64,000 nt of DNA from Lentzea tibetensis (GCF_007845675.1 NZ_VOBR01000032.1:49601-113600); one strand, 5' to 3'. Positions 1 through 12,140 are shown, counted from the stretch's first letter. Notes: generated by a model not told the origin, from the sequence alone. Translations and numbers: made by a program.

Positions 1-1098
1 CTTCGCGAACTGCTTCGCGCTGCGCAGCGAGTCGCGAACGGCGGCGAACCCGTACTCCCTCATCCGCTCCTCGTATCGCCCGATCGCGTGAACGACCTCA
101 CAGTCCTCGGTCAGCGCGTGGACGAGCAGCCGGGCGTCCCGCAGCGCCGTGTTCGCCCCGATGCCGCGCATCGGCGTCATGCTGTGGATCGCGTCGCCGA
201 GCAGCGTGACAGTGGAGCTCGGCCACGGGTCGACGGGCACCGACGTGTGGATCGGCCACCACGACACGGCGTCCACGTGCGACTCGCGCACGATCCGCGC
301 CAGGTGCGGGTGCCAGCCCCTGATCCGGTCCGCCACCAGGGCGCGCTGGTCCACGCCATCCACAACGGACAGATCAGCCGCCGCGTACGCCCACATCAGG
401 TACGGCCGCGTGTTGTCGAACAGCGCGCCGTCCCGTTCGCTGACGCCCTGCCCGTCGTGCGGCGCGAGGAACATCCCGCAGTCCTTCGGCGCGATGATCG
501 AGTGCGCCCGCACCTTGAGGTCCTCCGGCAGCCAGCCCGCCTCGTCGAGGAACAGCTTGCCCGCGATCGCGACCACGCCGGTGTCGACGACCTCGGCGTG
601 CGGCAGGTACTGCGCCCGCACCCTGGAGTTCAGCCCGTCCGCGCCGACGAGCACGTCGCACGTTTCCGTTGTGCCGTCGGCGAAGTGCAGCGTGATGCCG
701 TTCGCGGTCCGCTCGTAGCGCTCGAACCTCCGGTCGAACCGGACCACGTCGCCCAGCCCGTCGAGCAGGATCTGCCGCAGCGTGATCCGGCTGACCGAGT
801 AGTGCCCCTCTGCGGGCTCGATCGTGAGGAGGTTGCGCAGCTTCTCATCCGCGAAGCTGAACCCCGCGCCACCGCTGCTGCCGTGCGTGTCGAGGAACGT
901 CCGCCAGTTCTCCGCGGGCAGGCAGTCGTGCAACGCCCGCGCGCCGTGCGGGTTGATGTGCAGGCGGTACCCCTGCAGCCGGTCGGTCCGCGACCGGTCC
1001 CGCTCGTACACCGCGACGGGCACGCCCGCCTTCTTCAGCCCCTGCGCCAGGCAGAGCCCGCCAAGTCCGCCACCGATCACCGCAACTCGTCTCGTCAT
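1..1098 (-). CDS. FAD-dependent monooxygenase, cut at the left edge
   Basis: PHBH-type flavoprotein hydroxylase that would use NAD(P)H, FAD and O2 on a small substrate I cannot identify. The N-terminus MTRRVAVIGGGLGG carries the Rossmann GxGxxG motif. The second FAD motif, GDAIHSMTPMRGIGANTALRDA, lies about 60 residues before the window edge. 366 codons are visible of the roughly 390-400 usual for the family, so only the C-terminal end is missing. The ATG at 1096-1098 directly follows the operator region. The gene diverges from a TetR gene with 74 bp between starts, which suggests that regulator controls it. Related enzymes include antibiotic-modifying hydroxylases. Confidence 0.88.
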   Translation of the reverse strand, partial: MTRRVAVIGGGLGGLCLAQGLKKAGVPVAVYERDRSRTDRLQGYRLHINPHGARALHDCLPAENWRTFLDTHGSSGGAGFSFADEKLRNLLTIEPAEGHYSVSRITLRQILLDGLGDVVRFDRRFERYERTANGITLHFADGTTETCDVLVGADGLNSRVRAQYLPHAEVVDTGVVAIAGKLFLDEAGWLPEDLKVRAHSIIAPKDCGMFLAPHDGQGVSERDGALFDNTRPYLMWAYAAADLSVVDGVDQRALVADRIRGWHPHLARIVRESHVDAVSWWPIHTSVPVDPWPSSTVTLLGDAIHSMTPMRGIGANTALRDARLLVHALTEDCEVVHAIGRYEERMREYGFAAVRDSLRSAKQFAK

Positions 1099-1107
1099 GA
1101 GACCACT

Positions 1108-1146
1108 ATCAACCCATCGGTTGATTAAGTCAACCCTATGGTTGAT
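1108..1146. promoter_or_regulatory. Tandem TetR operators in the divergent promoter
   Basis: Two copies of one inverted repeat lie between the monooxygenase and TetR starts. Copy 1 is ATCAACCCATCGGTTGAT at 1108-1125, a perfect 7-4-7 palindrome. Copy 2 at 1129-1146 has arms GTCAACC and GGTTGAT with one mismatch. The centres are 21 bp apart, two helical turns, so two dimers would bind the same face of the DNA. A paired palindrome beside a divergent TetR gene is the classic autoregulated arrangement. That the adjacent TetR binds here is inference. Confidence 0.8.
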
Positions 1147-1172
1147 TAACGGGCTGCACTAACCTGTGGATC

Positions 1173-1793
1173 GTGGATCACCAGACACGCCGCTCCCCCG
1201 CGCCAGGCGAGCGCAAGCGGGATCCCGAGCGCACGAAGGCGCGGATCGTCGAGGCGGCGATCGCCGAGTTCGGCGCGAAGGGCTACGCCGCGACCCGCAT
1301 CAGCGACATCGCGGACCGCGCCGGCGTGAACAAGCAGCTGATCTCGTACTACTTCGGCGGCAAGGAAGGCCTGTACAACGAGATCGCCCGCGCGTGGCAC
1401 CAGCGCGGCGGCGAGATGATGGACCCGGACCAGCCGCTGGCCGACGTCGTCGCGAGCTTCGTGATGACCACGGCCGAGCAACGCGCCCAGGGCAAGCTGA
1501 TGGTGTGGGCGAACCTGGCCGACGGCACACCGGAGTCGGGCGACGCCGAGTTCATGCGGGGCCAGGTGGCCCGCTTGGCCGAACGCCAGGCTGCGGGCGA
1601 GCTCCCGCCGGACATCGACCCGGCGTTCCTCATGCTGGTGCTGATGGCCGCCGCGAGCGCCCCGCTGGTGCTCCCCCAGGTCGCGCGCCAGATCACCGGC
1701 GAGGACCCCGAGTCACCCGAGTTCGCCCGCCGCTACGCGGACCAGCTGGCCCGCGTCGTGCGCCACCTGTCAGGTGGCGGCGCGCACGGTTAG
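1173..1793 (+). CDS. TetR/AcrR family transcriptional regulator
   Basis: 206-residue one-component repressor. The N-terminal HTH lies at about residues 20-66 (KARIVEAAIAEFGAKGY, then ISDIADRAGVNKQLISYYFGGKEGLY), the usual TetR helix 1-4 signature. The rest is an all-helical ligand-binding domain that does not reveal the ligand. The start is the GTG at 1173, the first in-frame start after the divergent operator. Two palindromes upstream (1108-1146) are the probable binding sites, and the divergent FAD monooxygenase is the probable target. Its last 24 bp overlap the convergent SRPBCC gene. Confidence 0.9.
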   Translation: MDHQTRRSPAPGERKRDPERTKARIVEAAIAEFGAKGYAATRISDIADRAGVNKQLISYYFGGKEGLYNEIARAWHQRGGEMMDPDQPLADVVASFVMTTAEQRAQGKLMVWANLADGTPESGDAEFMRGQVARLAERQAAGELPPDIDPAFLMLVLMAAASAPLVLPQVARQITGEDPESPEFARRYADQLARVVRHLSGGGAHG

Positions 1794-2225
1794 GTACTCG
1801 CGCAGCCCGCGCTCACCGCTGCGCATCATCATCTCGTGGTTGGCCCGGAACAACGGCCGGGCCACCAGCGCGGTCCGGCGCAGCACCGGCTTGCGCGCCT
1901 CGACCTCCTGGTCGAACAACAACTCGGTACCCCCGGCCCGCCCCGTCAGCTCCCAGCTCGCGTACCCCTCGAGGTCGCCGGTGAGCCGAGCCCGCAACAA
2001 CCCGGCCTGCCGGTCGCGCGTGCTGTGGTTGGCCTGGAACACCAGGTCGAACGGCAGCACCGACCGGCACCGCAGCTCAGCGCACTCGTCGTGCACCTCG
2101 GTCGCGCCCTTCACCTCGGGCCACCAGACGGGATAACTGCCGATGTCGGCCAGCACGTCGAACACGAACGACGGCGCCGCGTCGACGTGCCACACGCTCC
2201 GAAAGCGGTAGGTGTTGAGTGCCAC
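1770..2225 (-). CDS. SRPBCC (polyketide cyclase/coenzyme Q-binding-like) protein
   Basis: 151-residue START/SRPBCC-fold protein with a hydrophobic cavity for lipids or aromatic ligands. The family opening is visible in SVWHVDAAPSFVFDVLADIGSYPVWWPEVKG, and the long C-terminal helix ends with LRRTALVARPLFRANHEMMMRSGERGLREYL. No catalytic residues can be assigned, so a ligand-binding or cyclase-like role is known only at family level. The 3' end overlaps the convergent TetR gene by 24 bp. Confidence 0.82.
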   Translation of the reverse strand: MALNTYRFRSVWHVDAAPSFVFDVLADIGSYPVWWPEVKGATEVHDECAELRCRSVLPFDLVFQANHSTRDRQAGLLRARLTGDLEGYASWELTGRAGGTELLFDQEVEARKPVLRRTALVARPLFRANHEMMMRSGERGLREYLTVRAAT

Positions 2226-2248
2226 TTACACAGTATCCCTCGTCTTGG

Positions 2249-2941
2249 TTACTGATGAACGGCGCAACGTCCGCCACCGGTGGCGACCCCGCACGGCTCG
2301 CCGTTCTTCTTGCGCGCACCGCACTGCAACGCCGGGTCGTGGACGTGGCAGTACCCCGAGTCGCTGGCCCCGATCGGGCACGGCTTACCAGCCTTGGTCG
2401 TGGCCTGGCAGCTTCCGGTCAGCTCGCGCTTGACCTTGGGCGCGGCCTTGACCTTCGCCGCGGCGGGTTGCTTCTCCTGGTACTTCGGGTTGGCCTCCTG
2501 GGACCCCTTCACGGCGAGCCGGTCGGCCCGCTCGTTCTCGGGGTGCCCGGCGTGCCCCTTGACCCAGTGCCACTCGACGTCGTGCGTCCCGGTCGCCTCT
2601 TCGAGCCGCCGCCACAGGTCGGCGTTCTTCACCGGCTGCTTGGCACTGGTCATCCAGCCGTTGCGCTTCCAGTTGGCGAGCCAGCTGAGGATGCCGTTCC
2701 GGACGTACGTGCTGTCCGTGTAGATGCGCACGGTCGAGGGCCTGGTGAGGCTCTCCAACGCCTGGATGGGAGCCATGAGCTCCATCCGGTTGTTGGTCGT
2801 GGTCGAGGGCTCACCTCCGTAGAGGTCCTTCTCGTACTCGCCGTACCGAAGGACAGCACCCCAGCCACCGGGACCGGGGTTGGGGCTGCACGCACCGTCG
2901 GTGTAGATCTCCACGACCTGTTGTTCCACGCGAGGCAACAT
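2249..2941 (-). CDS. rnhA: Ribonuclease HI with a C-terminal Cys/His tail
   Basis: Cleaves the RNA strand of RNA:DNA hybrids. The catalytic carboxylates sit in [32 protein letters not shown] and NERADRLA, and the active-site His is in [14 protein letters not shown]. An Ala/Lys-rich linker follows the roughly 150-residue core. The tail then has two similar Cys/His units: one from [12 protein letters not shown] to YCHVH, one from [12 protein letters not shown] to RCAVH. Each is C-x7-C, then C-x2-H, which looks like tandem zinc binding and is absent from E. coli RNase HI. I chose the ATG at 2941; a TTG at 2968 would add nine residues. Confidence 0.9.
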   Translation of the reverse strand: MLPRVEQQVVEIYTDGACSPNPGPGGWGAVLRYGEYEKDLYGGEPSTTTNNRMELMAPIQALESLTRPSTVRIYTDSTYVRNGILSWLANWKRNGWMTSAKQPVKNADLWRRLEEATGTHDVEWHWVKGHAGHPENERADRLAVKGSQEANPKYQEKQPAAAKVKAAPKVKRELTGSCQATTKAGKPCPIGASDSGYCHVHDPALQCGARKKNGEPCGVATGGGRCAVHQ

Positions 2942-3129
2942 ACCGAAGCGAGGAAAGACACGACCCAACGGAAGGCGGGCACAACGAAACCGGCACGAAC
3001 CAAAAGAAGGAGCGCCCGCCGCACTAGCAACCCCCGCACTGCCAAACGGGCGCGGCCCAACTACGAAACCGCCGGCCGGACCGTCCTGAACAGATCTTTC
3101 CCCCGGCCCGGCCCCAGCCCCAACCTCAA

Positions 3130-6006
<2,877 letters not shown>

Positions 6007-6035
6007 TGGGGTCCCTTCGGCTGCGATCTTGCGGC

Positions 6036-6051
6036 CCGAACAAGCGTTCGA
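6036..6051. promoter_or_regulatory. LexA (SOS) box upstream of uvrA
   Basis: CCGAACAAGCGTTCGA matches the Gram-positive/mycobacterial SOS consensus TCGAAC-N4-GTTCGA at 15 of 16 positions, counting the spacer as free. It sits 30-45 bp upstream of the uvrA GTG start, where LexA would block transcription until DNA damage. Location and match are seen directly; LexA control is established for uvrA in related actinobacteria. Confidence 0.85.
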
Positions 6052-6205
6052 AAGACTACTAGCACGCATCCAGACGACGCGACCGGGCCACCGACCATGC
6101 TAGGTGGGAGGTCCGACAAAAACGGACGGCGCGAGCTCTACCGGCCGGTATTGATCCCTCCTAGGCTGGTTGCTTTCCAGCCTCAACGTCGGGGAGAGGC
6201 AGCAC

Positions 6206-6955
6206 ATGACATCCACTTCGTCCACCCAGCACACCTCCGTACCCGCGCCGCGCGGCGTGCCCAAACGCATCGTCGACGCGGTCGAGCACGCGACAGGTGT
6301 GCTGTACGAGCTGGTGGAGGCCATCGACCAGGTCGCCGTCCGCAGGCCGTCACTGCTGCCCGGCTGGAGCCGCGCGCACGTGGTCACGCACCTCGCCCGC
6401 AACGCGGACGCGCTGGTCAACCTACTCACGTGGGCTCGAACCGGGGTGGAGCACCAGGCCTACGCGAGCCGCGCGGACCGGGACGCGGACATCGAGGAGG
6501 GCTCGGGCAGGCTGCTGCAGCTGCTGCGCGCGGACCTGGACTCGGCGTGCGCCCGCTTCACCACCGCGTGCCGCGAGCTGCCCGCGTCGGCGTGGCAGGC
6601 CGAGGTCGCCACACCGCGCGGCCAGCCGATGAGGGCGGACCTCGTCCCGTGGCTGCGCCTGTGCGAGCTGTGGATCCACATGGTCGACCTCGACCTCGGC
6701 GTCACGTTCGCCGACCTGCCGGACGAGCTCGCCGAGAAGTTGATCGACGACTCGGTCGAGCGGTTCGCCGGCCGGGGCCCGTCGTTCGACGTCGAGGCGA
6801 CGTTCCCCGACGGCCGTCAGCGCAGGTGGACGTTCAACAGCCCGGCGAGCGCGGCCGTCGCCGGGTCGTCCGCGGACGTCCTGGGCTGGCTGACCGGCCG
6901 GACGCGCGGCGAAGGCCTGCGCGGCGACCTGCCGGACCTGCCTTCCTGGGGCTGA
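6206..6955 (+). CDS. Mycothiol-dependent maleylpyruvate isomerase family protein (DinB-like four-helix fold)
   Basis: 249-residue protein of the MDMPI/DinB_2 superfamily. Members are metal-binding four-helix bundles that use mycothiol for isomerisation or transfer. The expected metal triad is present: H62 in VVTHLARNAD, with E154 and H158 in CELWIHMVDLD. The C-terminal lobe (about 185-249) matches the MDMPI C-terminal domain. The start is the ATG at 6206, preceded by GGGGAGAGG at proper distance. The substrate is unknown. The last 139 bp overlap the convergent acyltransferase gene. Confidence 0.85.
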   Translation: MTSTSSTQHTSVPAPRGVPKRIVDAVEHATGVLYELVEAIDQVAVRRPSLLPGWSRAHVVTHLARNADALVNLLTWARTGVEHQAYASRADRDADIEEGSGRLLQLLRADLDSACARFTTACRELPASAWQAEVATPRGQPMRADLVPWLRLCELWIHMVDLDLGVTFADLPDELAEKLIDDSVERFAGRGPSFDVEATFPDGRQRRWTFNSPASAAVAGSSADVLGWLTGRTRGEGLRGDLPDLPSWG

Positions 6956-7956
6956 GTCAACAGCCGGTACGCGGGGCGTTCGACGTACTTCGTGAGCAGC
7001 CAGCCGAGCACGACGGCCGAGGTCAGGAAGCCCGCCAGCAGCGACCACGACCCGAAGCCGTGCGCGGCGAGCCGGTCCATCACGACCGTGCCGATCTGCT
7101 CGTGCACCAGGTACACGCCGTAGGAGATCCCGGCGAGCCAGGTGATGACGCGCGAACGCCCCCAGTCCGGCCCCTTGGCGGCCGCGCAGACGAGCGCGAG
7201 CAGCACGCCGAACCCGACCGTCGACGCGGTCTCGTTCGTGTGGAAACCCTGCGCCAGCAACGCCGCGACCAGCAGCGCGACCAGGTGCTTCGCACCGAGC
7301 CGGTCCTTGGACCACAGGTAGATCGCGACGCCGGCGGCGAACAGCTGCGCGCGGTGCAGCGCGAACCCGTTGTAGACCGTGAACAGCACCGATGAGTGGC
7401 TGACCAGCGGGCTGAGCAGCAACGGCGTGACGATCAACGCCCACAGCAGCGCCCTGAGCCCCCGCCCGCGCAGGAATCCGACCAGCACGGCGCCCGCGAT
7501 GAACGCCGCGACCTGCACCGGAACCGTCCAGTACGCGAAGTCGACGATGTTGACGTCCGGGAACCACTGCGGCACCAGCAGCAGGTTGTAGACCAGGTCA
7601 CGCCCGTCGAGCTGGCTCCAGCCGTCCGGCGCGACCCAGCGCTGGACGGAGAACGTGAGCACGACCGCCGCCATGTACGCGGGCAGCAGCCTGGCGAGTC
7701 TTCTGCGGAGAAACCGTCCCGAACGTCCGCCTTCGAGGGACGTGCACGCGAAGAAGGCCGAGATGACCATCAGCGTGCTGGCTCCCATGGAGAGCGGGAA
7801 GACGAACGGTGGCGCGCCGAGCTGCGGGTGACTGCTGATGCTGGTCTGCGTCGCGTGGTGCAGCAGCACGCACGCGATCGCGACGACCCGGAGGACGTCC
7901 CAGCTGACCCTGCGGGCGGACCGTTGGGACGGTTCGGTTCGCTGAGCTGGAATCAC
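6817..7956 (-). CDS. Acyltransferase 3 family integral membrane protein
   Basis: Polytopic acyltransferase of the OafA/NolL type, which O-acylates sugars or lipids at the membrane. It opens with the family pattern SWDVLRVVAIACVLLHHATQ, with His on the first membrane helix, followed by about ten hydrophobic segments and the R-RR-LARLLPAYMAA loop. The last about 45 residues are hydrophilic and Arg/Pro-rich and are encoded antisense to the end of the MDMPI-like gene. The start is uncertain: the GTG at 7956 gives 379 residues, and a TTG at 8028 gives 403 with a GAGGAGG somewhat far upstream. Confidence 0.82.
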   Translation of the reverse strand: MIPAQRTEPSQRSARRVSWDVLRVVAIACVLLHHATQTSISSHPQLGAPPFVFPLSMGASTLMVISAFFACTSLEGGRSGRFLRRRLARLLPAYMAAVVLTFSVQRWVAPDGWSQLDGRDLVYNLLLVPQWFPDVNIVDFAYWTVPVQVAAFIAGAVLVGFLRGRGLRALLWALIVTPLLLSPLVSHSSVLFTVYNGFALHRAQLFAAGVAIYLWSKDRLGAKHLVALLVAALLAQGFHTNETASTVGFGVLLALVCAAAKGPDWGRSRVITWLAGISYGVYLVHEQIGTVVMDRLAAHGFGSWSLLAGFLTSAVVLGWLLTKYVERPAYRLLTQPQEGRSGRSPRRPSPRVRPVSQPRTSADDPATAALAGLLNVHLR

Positions 7957-8013
7957 GAGATGGGGGGACCTGTTCGAGGTTGCCGGTTGTTGATCGTTGT
8001 CTACCCTAAGAAG

Positions 8014-8031
8014 GCAACCTTTATGCAACCT
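8014..8031. repeat. Direct repeat GCAACCT x2 in a divergent promoter
   Basis: GCAACCT occurs at 8014-8020 and 8025-8031, separated by TTAT, an 11-bp period. It lies between the acyltransferase start and the MBL-fold gene start. Direct heptamers one turn apart are typical of OmpR-type and SARP-type regulators, but no such gene is adjacent, so function is conjectural. Confidence 0.35.
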
Positions 8032-8076
8032 GAAGGGTGTGCCTCCTCACCCCGGTTCCGACTACCGTCTGCCACC

Positions 8077-8754
8077 GTGGACGTACTCGAGGACTACACC
8101 GGTCACGTGGATCCAGGCGGCCCCGCCGCCCGCCGTGTTCTGGACGCGCTGACCATCACGAAGATCTCCGTCGGTCCGATGGACAACAACGCCTACCTGC
8201 TCGTTTGCCGTACGACCAACGAGGCGTTGCTCATCGACGCGGCCAACGACCCGGAGCGGATCGGCGATCTGCTCGGCTTCGAGCCGCAGCGCCCGCGACT
8301 GCGCACGATCGTGACCACCCACCAGCACGCCGATCACTGGCAGGCGTTGGGCGCGGTGGCCGGAGCACACGGTTCGAACACCGCCGCACACCCGCTCGAC
8401 GCCCCCGTCCTGCCCGTTCCGCCGGACTTCCTCGTGGAGCACGGCGACACCGTTGACGTGGGCGAAGCCCAGTTGTCGATCATCCACCTGCGCGGGCACA
8501 CGCCGGGGTCGATCGCGCTGCTCTACCGGGACCCGGCCGGGCACCCGCACCTGTTCACCGGAGATTCACTCTTTCCGGGGGGTGTGGGCAAGACCACGTC
8601 GGCCGACAACTTCGCGTCGCTCATCAACGACGTGGAGGACCGGATCTTCGGCACGCTGCCCGACGACACGTGGTTCTACCCCGGTCACGGGGACGACTCG
8701 ACGCTCGGCAAGGAGCGGTCGAACCTCGCGGAGTGGCGCACCCGCGGCTGGTGA
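8077..8754 (+). CDS. MBL-fold metallo-hydrolase (glyoxalase II-like)
   Basis: 225-residue beta-lactamase-fold hydrolase. The metal motif HQHADH is followed by a downstream His in RGHTPGS, Asp in TGDSLF and His in YPGHGDD, so the full dinuclear zinc ligand set is present. The closing GHGDDSTLGKE segment is typical of the actinobacterial glyoxalase II/hydroxyacylglutathione hydrolase-like branch. The substrate is probably a thioester, possibly of mycothiol, but this is inferred. The GTG at 8077 is the first start after the divergent promoter. The 3' end abuts the AT-rich island by 9 bp. Confidence 0.87.
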   Translation: MDVLEDYTGHVDPGGPAARRVLDALTITKISVGPMDNNAYLLVCRTTNEALLIDAANDPERIGDLLGFEPQRPRLRTIVTTHQHADHWQALGAVAGAHGSNTAAHPLDAPVLPVPPDFLVEHGDTVDVGEAQLSIIHLRGHTPGSIALLYRDPAGHPHLFTGDSLFPGGVGKTTSADNFASLINDVEDRIFGTLPDDTWFYPGHGDDSTLGKERSNLAEWRTRGW

Positions 8755-8763
8755 CGAATCGAA

Positions 8764-11700
8764 CTAGGTGGGTACGCCCCGGTTGCGCTCAATCAGCCTG
8801 CTTAGCCGGGGCTCGTACTCGCGAACAGCTCGATCGAACTGGAAGCTGTCGAGACTGATCTTACGACCGAGTTCAATCACCCCCTTGATAGTACTGACAG
8901 AAACAGAGAAGTCGCGCTCAAGCAGGAATTTGTATACAGTCTCCAACCATTCTGTACCGGCTCTAGCCATCACCACAAAACTATGCTCAGAAGAGGTTCC
9001 CCGCGTTCGGCAGACATCGTCGAGCGCCTTCAATGCAGCTATCGCGGCTTGACGTTTATCCGAATCGCTCGAATCCTCTGCCGACCTCCTCAAGGTCACG
9101 GACGCCCAACCGGTTTCAACTTTATAATCACCTTCACCACCGCACCCACGCGCGGACTGGAAATAGTTTGCAGCAATTCCAAGATGGTTGCGCTGAAGTT
9201 CAAACTCACCGCGCTGCAACCAGTAGTGGAAGTCGTAGTCCAAGAATTCTTGCACCGAATCATATATTTCCCTGACCGTGTCATCCGGTAGTCGAAATTC
9301 GATCATCAGGGCATGATTGAGAAGACGCACCATAGTTCGCCGATAGGGATTGTTACTGTCATCTATATGCCCCGCATAGCCCGCGTAAAAACGGATCAGC
9401 GACTTCATGACTTCACCCAACAATGACGTGCGCTTTTTGAGTACCACTTTGATCACAGTGTCGGCGATCGTCCGCTGCCTGCAGCGGATCATGCCATTGG
9501 AGCCCCGTACAACCAAGCGCATATGAATCAGTGAGGCTATAGCGCGTTCCATTCGAGCGCTCGGAGCTCCGGGCGACACGATCTGCAACAGATCCACAGA
9601 ATCGACGCCACGCCTTTTGAACACCTCGGCTGACTCAAGAACACAAATCGTCGCATAGACCAATGCCTGACCATCATCTAGTTGCTCGAACTCGCTGCGA
9701 ACCTTATCCTCAAATAATTGCCCTGTCACCACCTGAATCATGGCAACGAGCAGACTATGTTCACACATGCGGCGCAATTCTTCGAGACGCCTGAAAGGCC
9801 ATCGATGCTGCTTGAGCACACCAAGAAGGCCATGCGTCTTGAGCACCTTGATGAGCGATCTCAGGTCGTCGTCGGATAGAGGGTCATCAGCAGAAACATC
9901 GGCCGCCCGAAGGGTGCTGGGCACAAAATCGAGCTTTGTATTGCGTACTGCGGCAACCACCACCGTCTTGCCACCTCTGGTCAACTCCCGCAGTAGAGAT
10001 GCGGCACGGCTACCGAAGATGTCAACATCATCGACGAATATCGCGTCGAGCTCGAGTTCGAGGGCTTCAGCAAGGATCATCTCCAATGATTTAGTAGCCG
10101 ATCGATCCACCCAGCCGACGACGCTCCCCTCCTGATGGAGGCGATATGCACATTGCATCAATGTCGTCGTCTTGCTGAGCCAGCGGCTCCGCGCAGGATG
10201 ACGATGCTTCGACTTTCTCCGCCGAACTTGCGCGTCTCGTCGAGCACACGGTCCGACACCGAGAGCCGGGCAGCGTAATTCCCGGTGATGTCTCCCCACT
10301 CGGGCTCACTGCCTTTAAGGAATCCTTTTGACCCCTTAGCCAACTTGTCGATCATGGTCGATACCAGGGACATTCCTGTCGCCGCGTCGCGAACAGCCAG
10401 TGACTCGGCTAGCCGTCTTTTGCCCTGCTCAAGTCTCTGGTTGCCCGGCCGAAGCCGCGCATCTGCAAAGGAGGTGGGCGACTCACAGATGTGACGTAAT
10501 CCGCTGTGGTGGATGCGGGCGCGCTCGGAGGAACCCGCTTCGGGAGCAACGATAAAGCGAGGGTAACTGCCTGAGCCTGACGGGAGGTTCAACGACGATA
10601 GGACTCGCCACAATGCGACGCTGTGGGCCGACTCGGCGAAGAACACCACCGGGTGGTAAACGATCTCCGCTCGCAAGCGGTTGAACCACAGCGCTCGCGC
10701 CGATGGCGTATCTGCGGCAGGCACGCTGAAGTCAACAGAGATCGAGCTGCCATCGAAGCAGCCGTTCATCGCGGTGACCTCGCAGGCATTTTGCCGGTCT
10801 CCCGGCTTCTTCGTCAGCGCGCTCGTCAGTATCACGGGCGTCAGCTTGCCCTCGGCGAGCACTTTGATAGCGCCAGACGCGGAGAAGTCGTAGACCCGCC
10901 ACCACGGGCTGCTCAGTACCCGGTGAAGGTCGGGATAGAGTGAGTCCACATCACCCCGCAAACCGTTGAGCGTATTCTCCAAGCGGTTGGCGGGCAGGTG
11001 GGCCTGCGCTGCGGACCAAATCTCGTCCATACTCGGCTCCGGCTGTGGAACCTGGCCGAACACGTCCACCGCGAGCTGTCTACTGAGCGTGTCAAGGTCG
11101 ACCACCGCCCCACCTCCGGGGAGGCCGGATACCAAGACAGCGATCATCTGACCGGACTCAACCTGGCGATAGAAGTCCGACAACACCTGCGCAGCGTCGC
11201 AATCCTCCACGAGGGCATCAACGGGCGCGGGCGCAATAGCCAAGGAATTGTGAAAGGAAAGCGACGACAGCGGGATGGCAGACTTTCCAGCCCGTTTAGC
11301 CGAGTCCTGCACCACCGGTACACCCTTGTGATCGAAGCCGATCTTCATGCAAACAGGCTTTTTAGGATCAGCTACAAACCAGCCTCTCCGTTTAGGCGAT
11401 GGTTCGAGCCTCGCATTCCCACCTGAGATCAGTAGAGTCGACGACCGGGCATCCAACAGCCTCGGAGGAGGAGCTGATAAACCCGAGACAATCAAAGTGA
11501 GTGCGTTGGAGTTGGCCCACTCCTTCCAAGACTCGCCAACAGCGTGCTGCAGTTGTTCGCCGGCCAGCACGACGTGGTCGAGGCTTAGTTCCGGGCCAAC
11601 TCCGCGGAAGATCGAGTTGACCACCACGAGCCCGATCTGATGGTTTCCCGTCTTGACCGTGAGCGACCCTTCTCCCGGTAACACTCCCTGGTGCCAGTCC

Positions 11701-12140
11701 GGCAACTCCGCGACGACTGGTCGTTGCCACGCGAGGTAGTCGGGGAAAATCTTGTGCTCGAGAGCCTCGATGACATCTTCCTGTTCTCCGGCCCACACAC
11801 CCTGATCTACCTCGTGCCATCTTCGCACGAGAGTATCGACGAGCATGTGGCGTGACGGAATCGAGCGCATGTCTCCTAGCCCAGGCACTGGCACTACAAG
11901 CGGAAAGTCGGCGGCCCCAGCATCAAGACACCCCTCCTGGACGGCGTCTATCAACTGGTTGCCAGCGATGTAAATGCTGGAGTCAGGGGTACTCCCACCG
12001 ATGAGAACAACCAGGTCGAGTTCACCACCTACCTGACGAGCACTTTCGACAGAACGAGCAGTGAACCTCTGTAGCTCCTCGCACCACCCCTCATCCACCT
12101 TGTCGATGACAAGCGGCAGGACGTGCACAACCGGATCCAC
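8764..12140 (-). pseudogene. Giant STAND-type NTPase with phosphoesterase-like and SIR2-like N-terminal regions, frameshifted in its Walker A loop
   Basis: Two abutting reading frames form one gene. The first (10158-12140, GTG start) ends ...SIVILRGAAGSARRRH; the second (from about 10174 down to 8764) resumes KTTTLMQCAYRLHQ. Restoring one base near 10175 gives GAAGSGKTT, a perfect Walker A, and a protein of about 1125 residues. Walker B-like IFVDDVD falls near 703-707, followed by sensor-like TVVVAAVRNTK and a long helical tail. Residues 1-270 resemble a metal-less calcineurin-type phosphoesterase (VVVNSIFRG; SGLSAPPPRLL). Residues 290-560 resemble a SIR2 domain whose usual LHG reads MNG. Base composition is far less GC-rich than the neighbours. 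The start lies 2 nt after the membrane-protein stop. Real mutation or sequencing error cannot be separated here. Domain calls are by eye. Confidence 0.72.

Noticed and set aside
7995-8035. DtxR/IdeR iron box between the acyltransferase and MBL genes
   Set aside because: AAGGTTGCC-like halves exist but the 19-bp IdeR consensus is not met; only the direct repeat is supported.
10158-10185. Programmed ribosomal frameshift in the STAND gene
   Set aside because: No slippery heptamer or clear downstream stimulator structure; a simple one-base deletion in the P-loop codons explains the reading.
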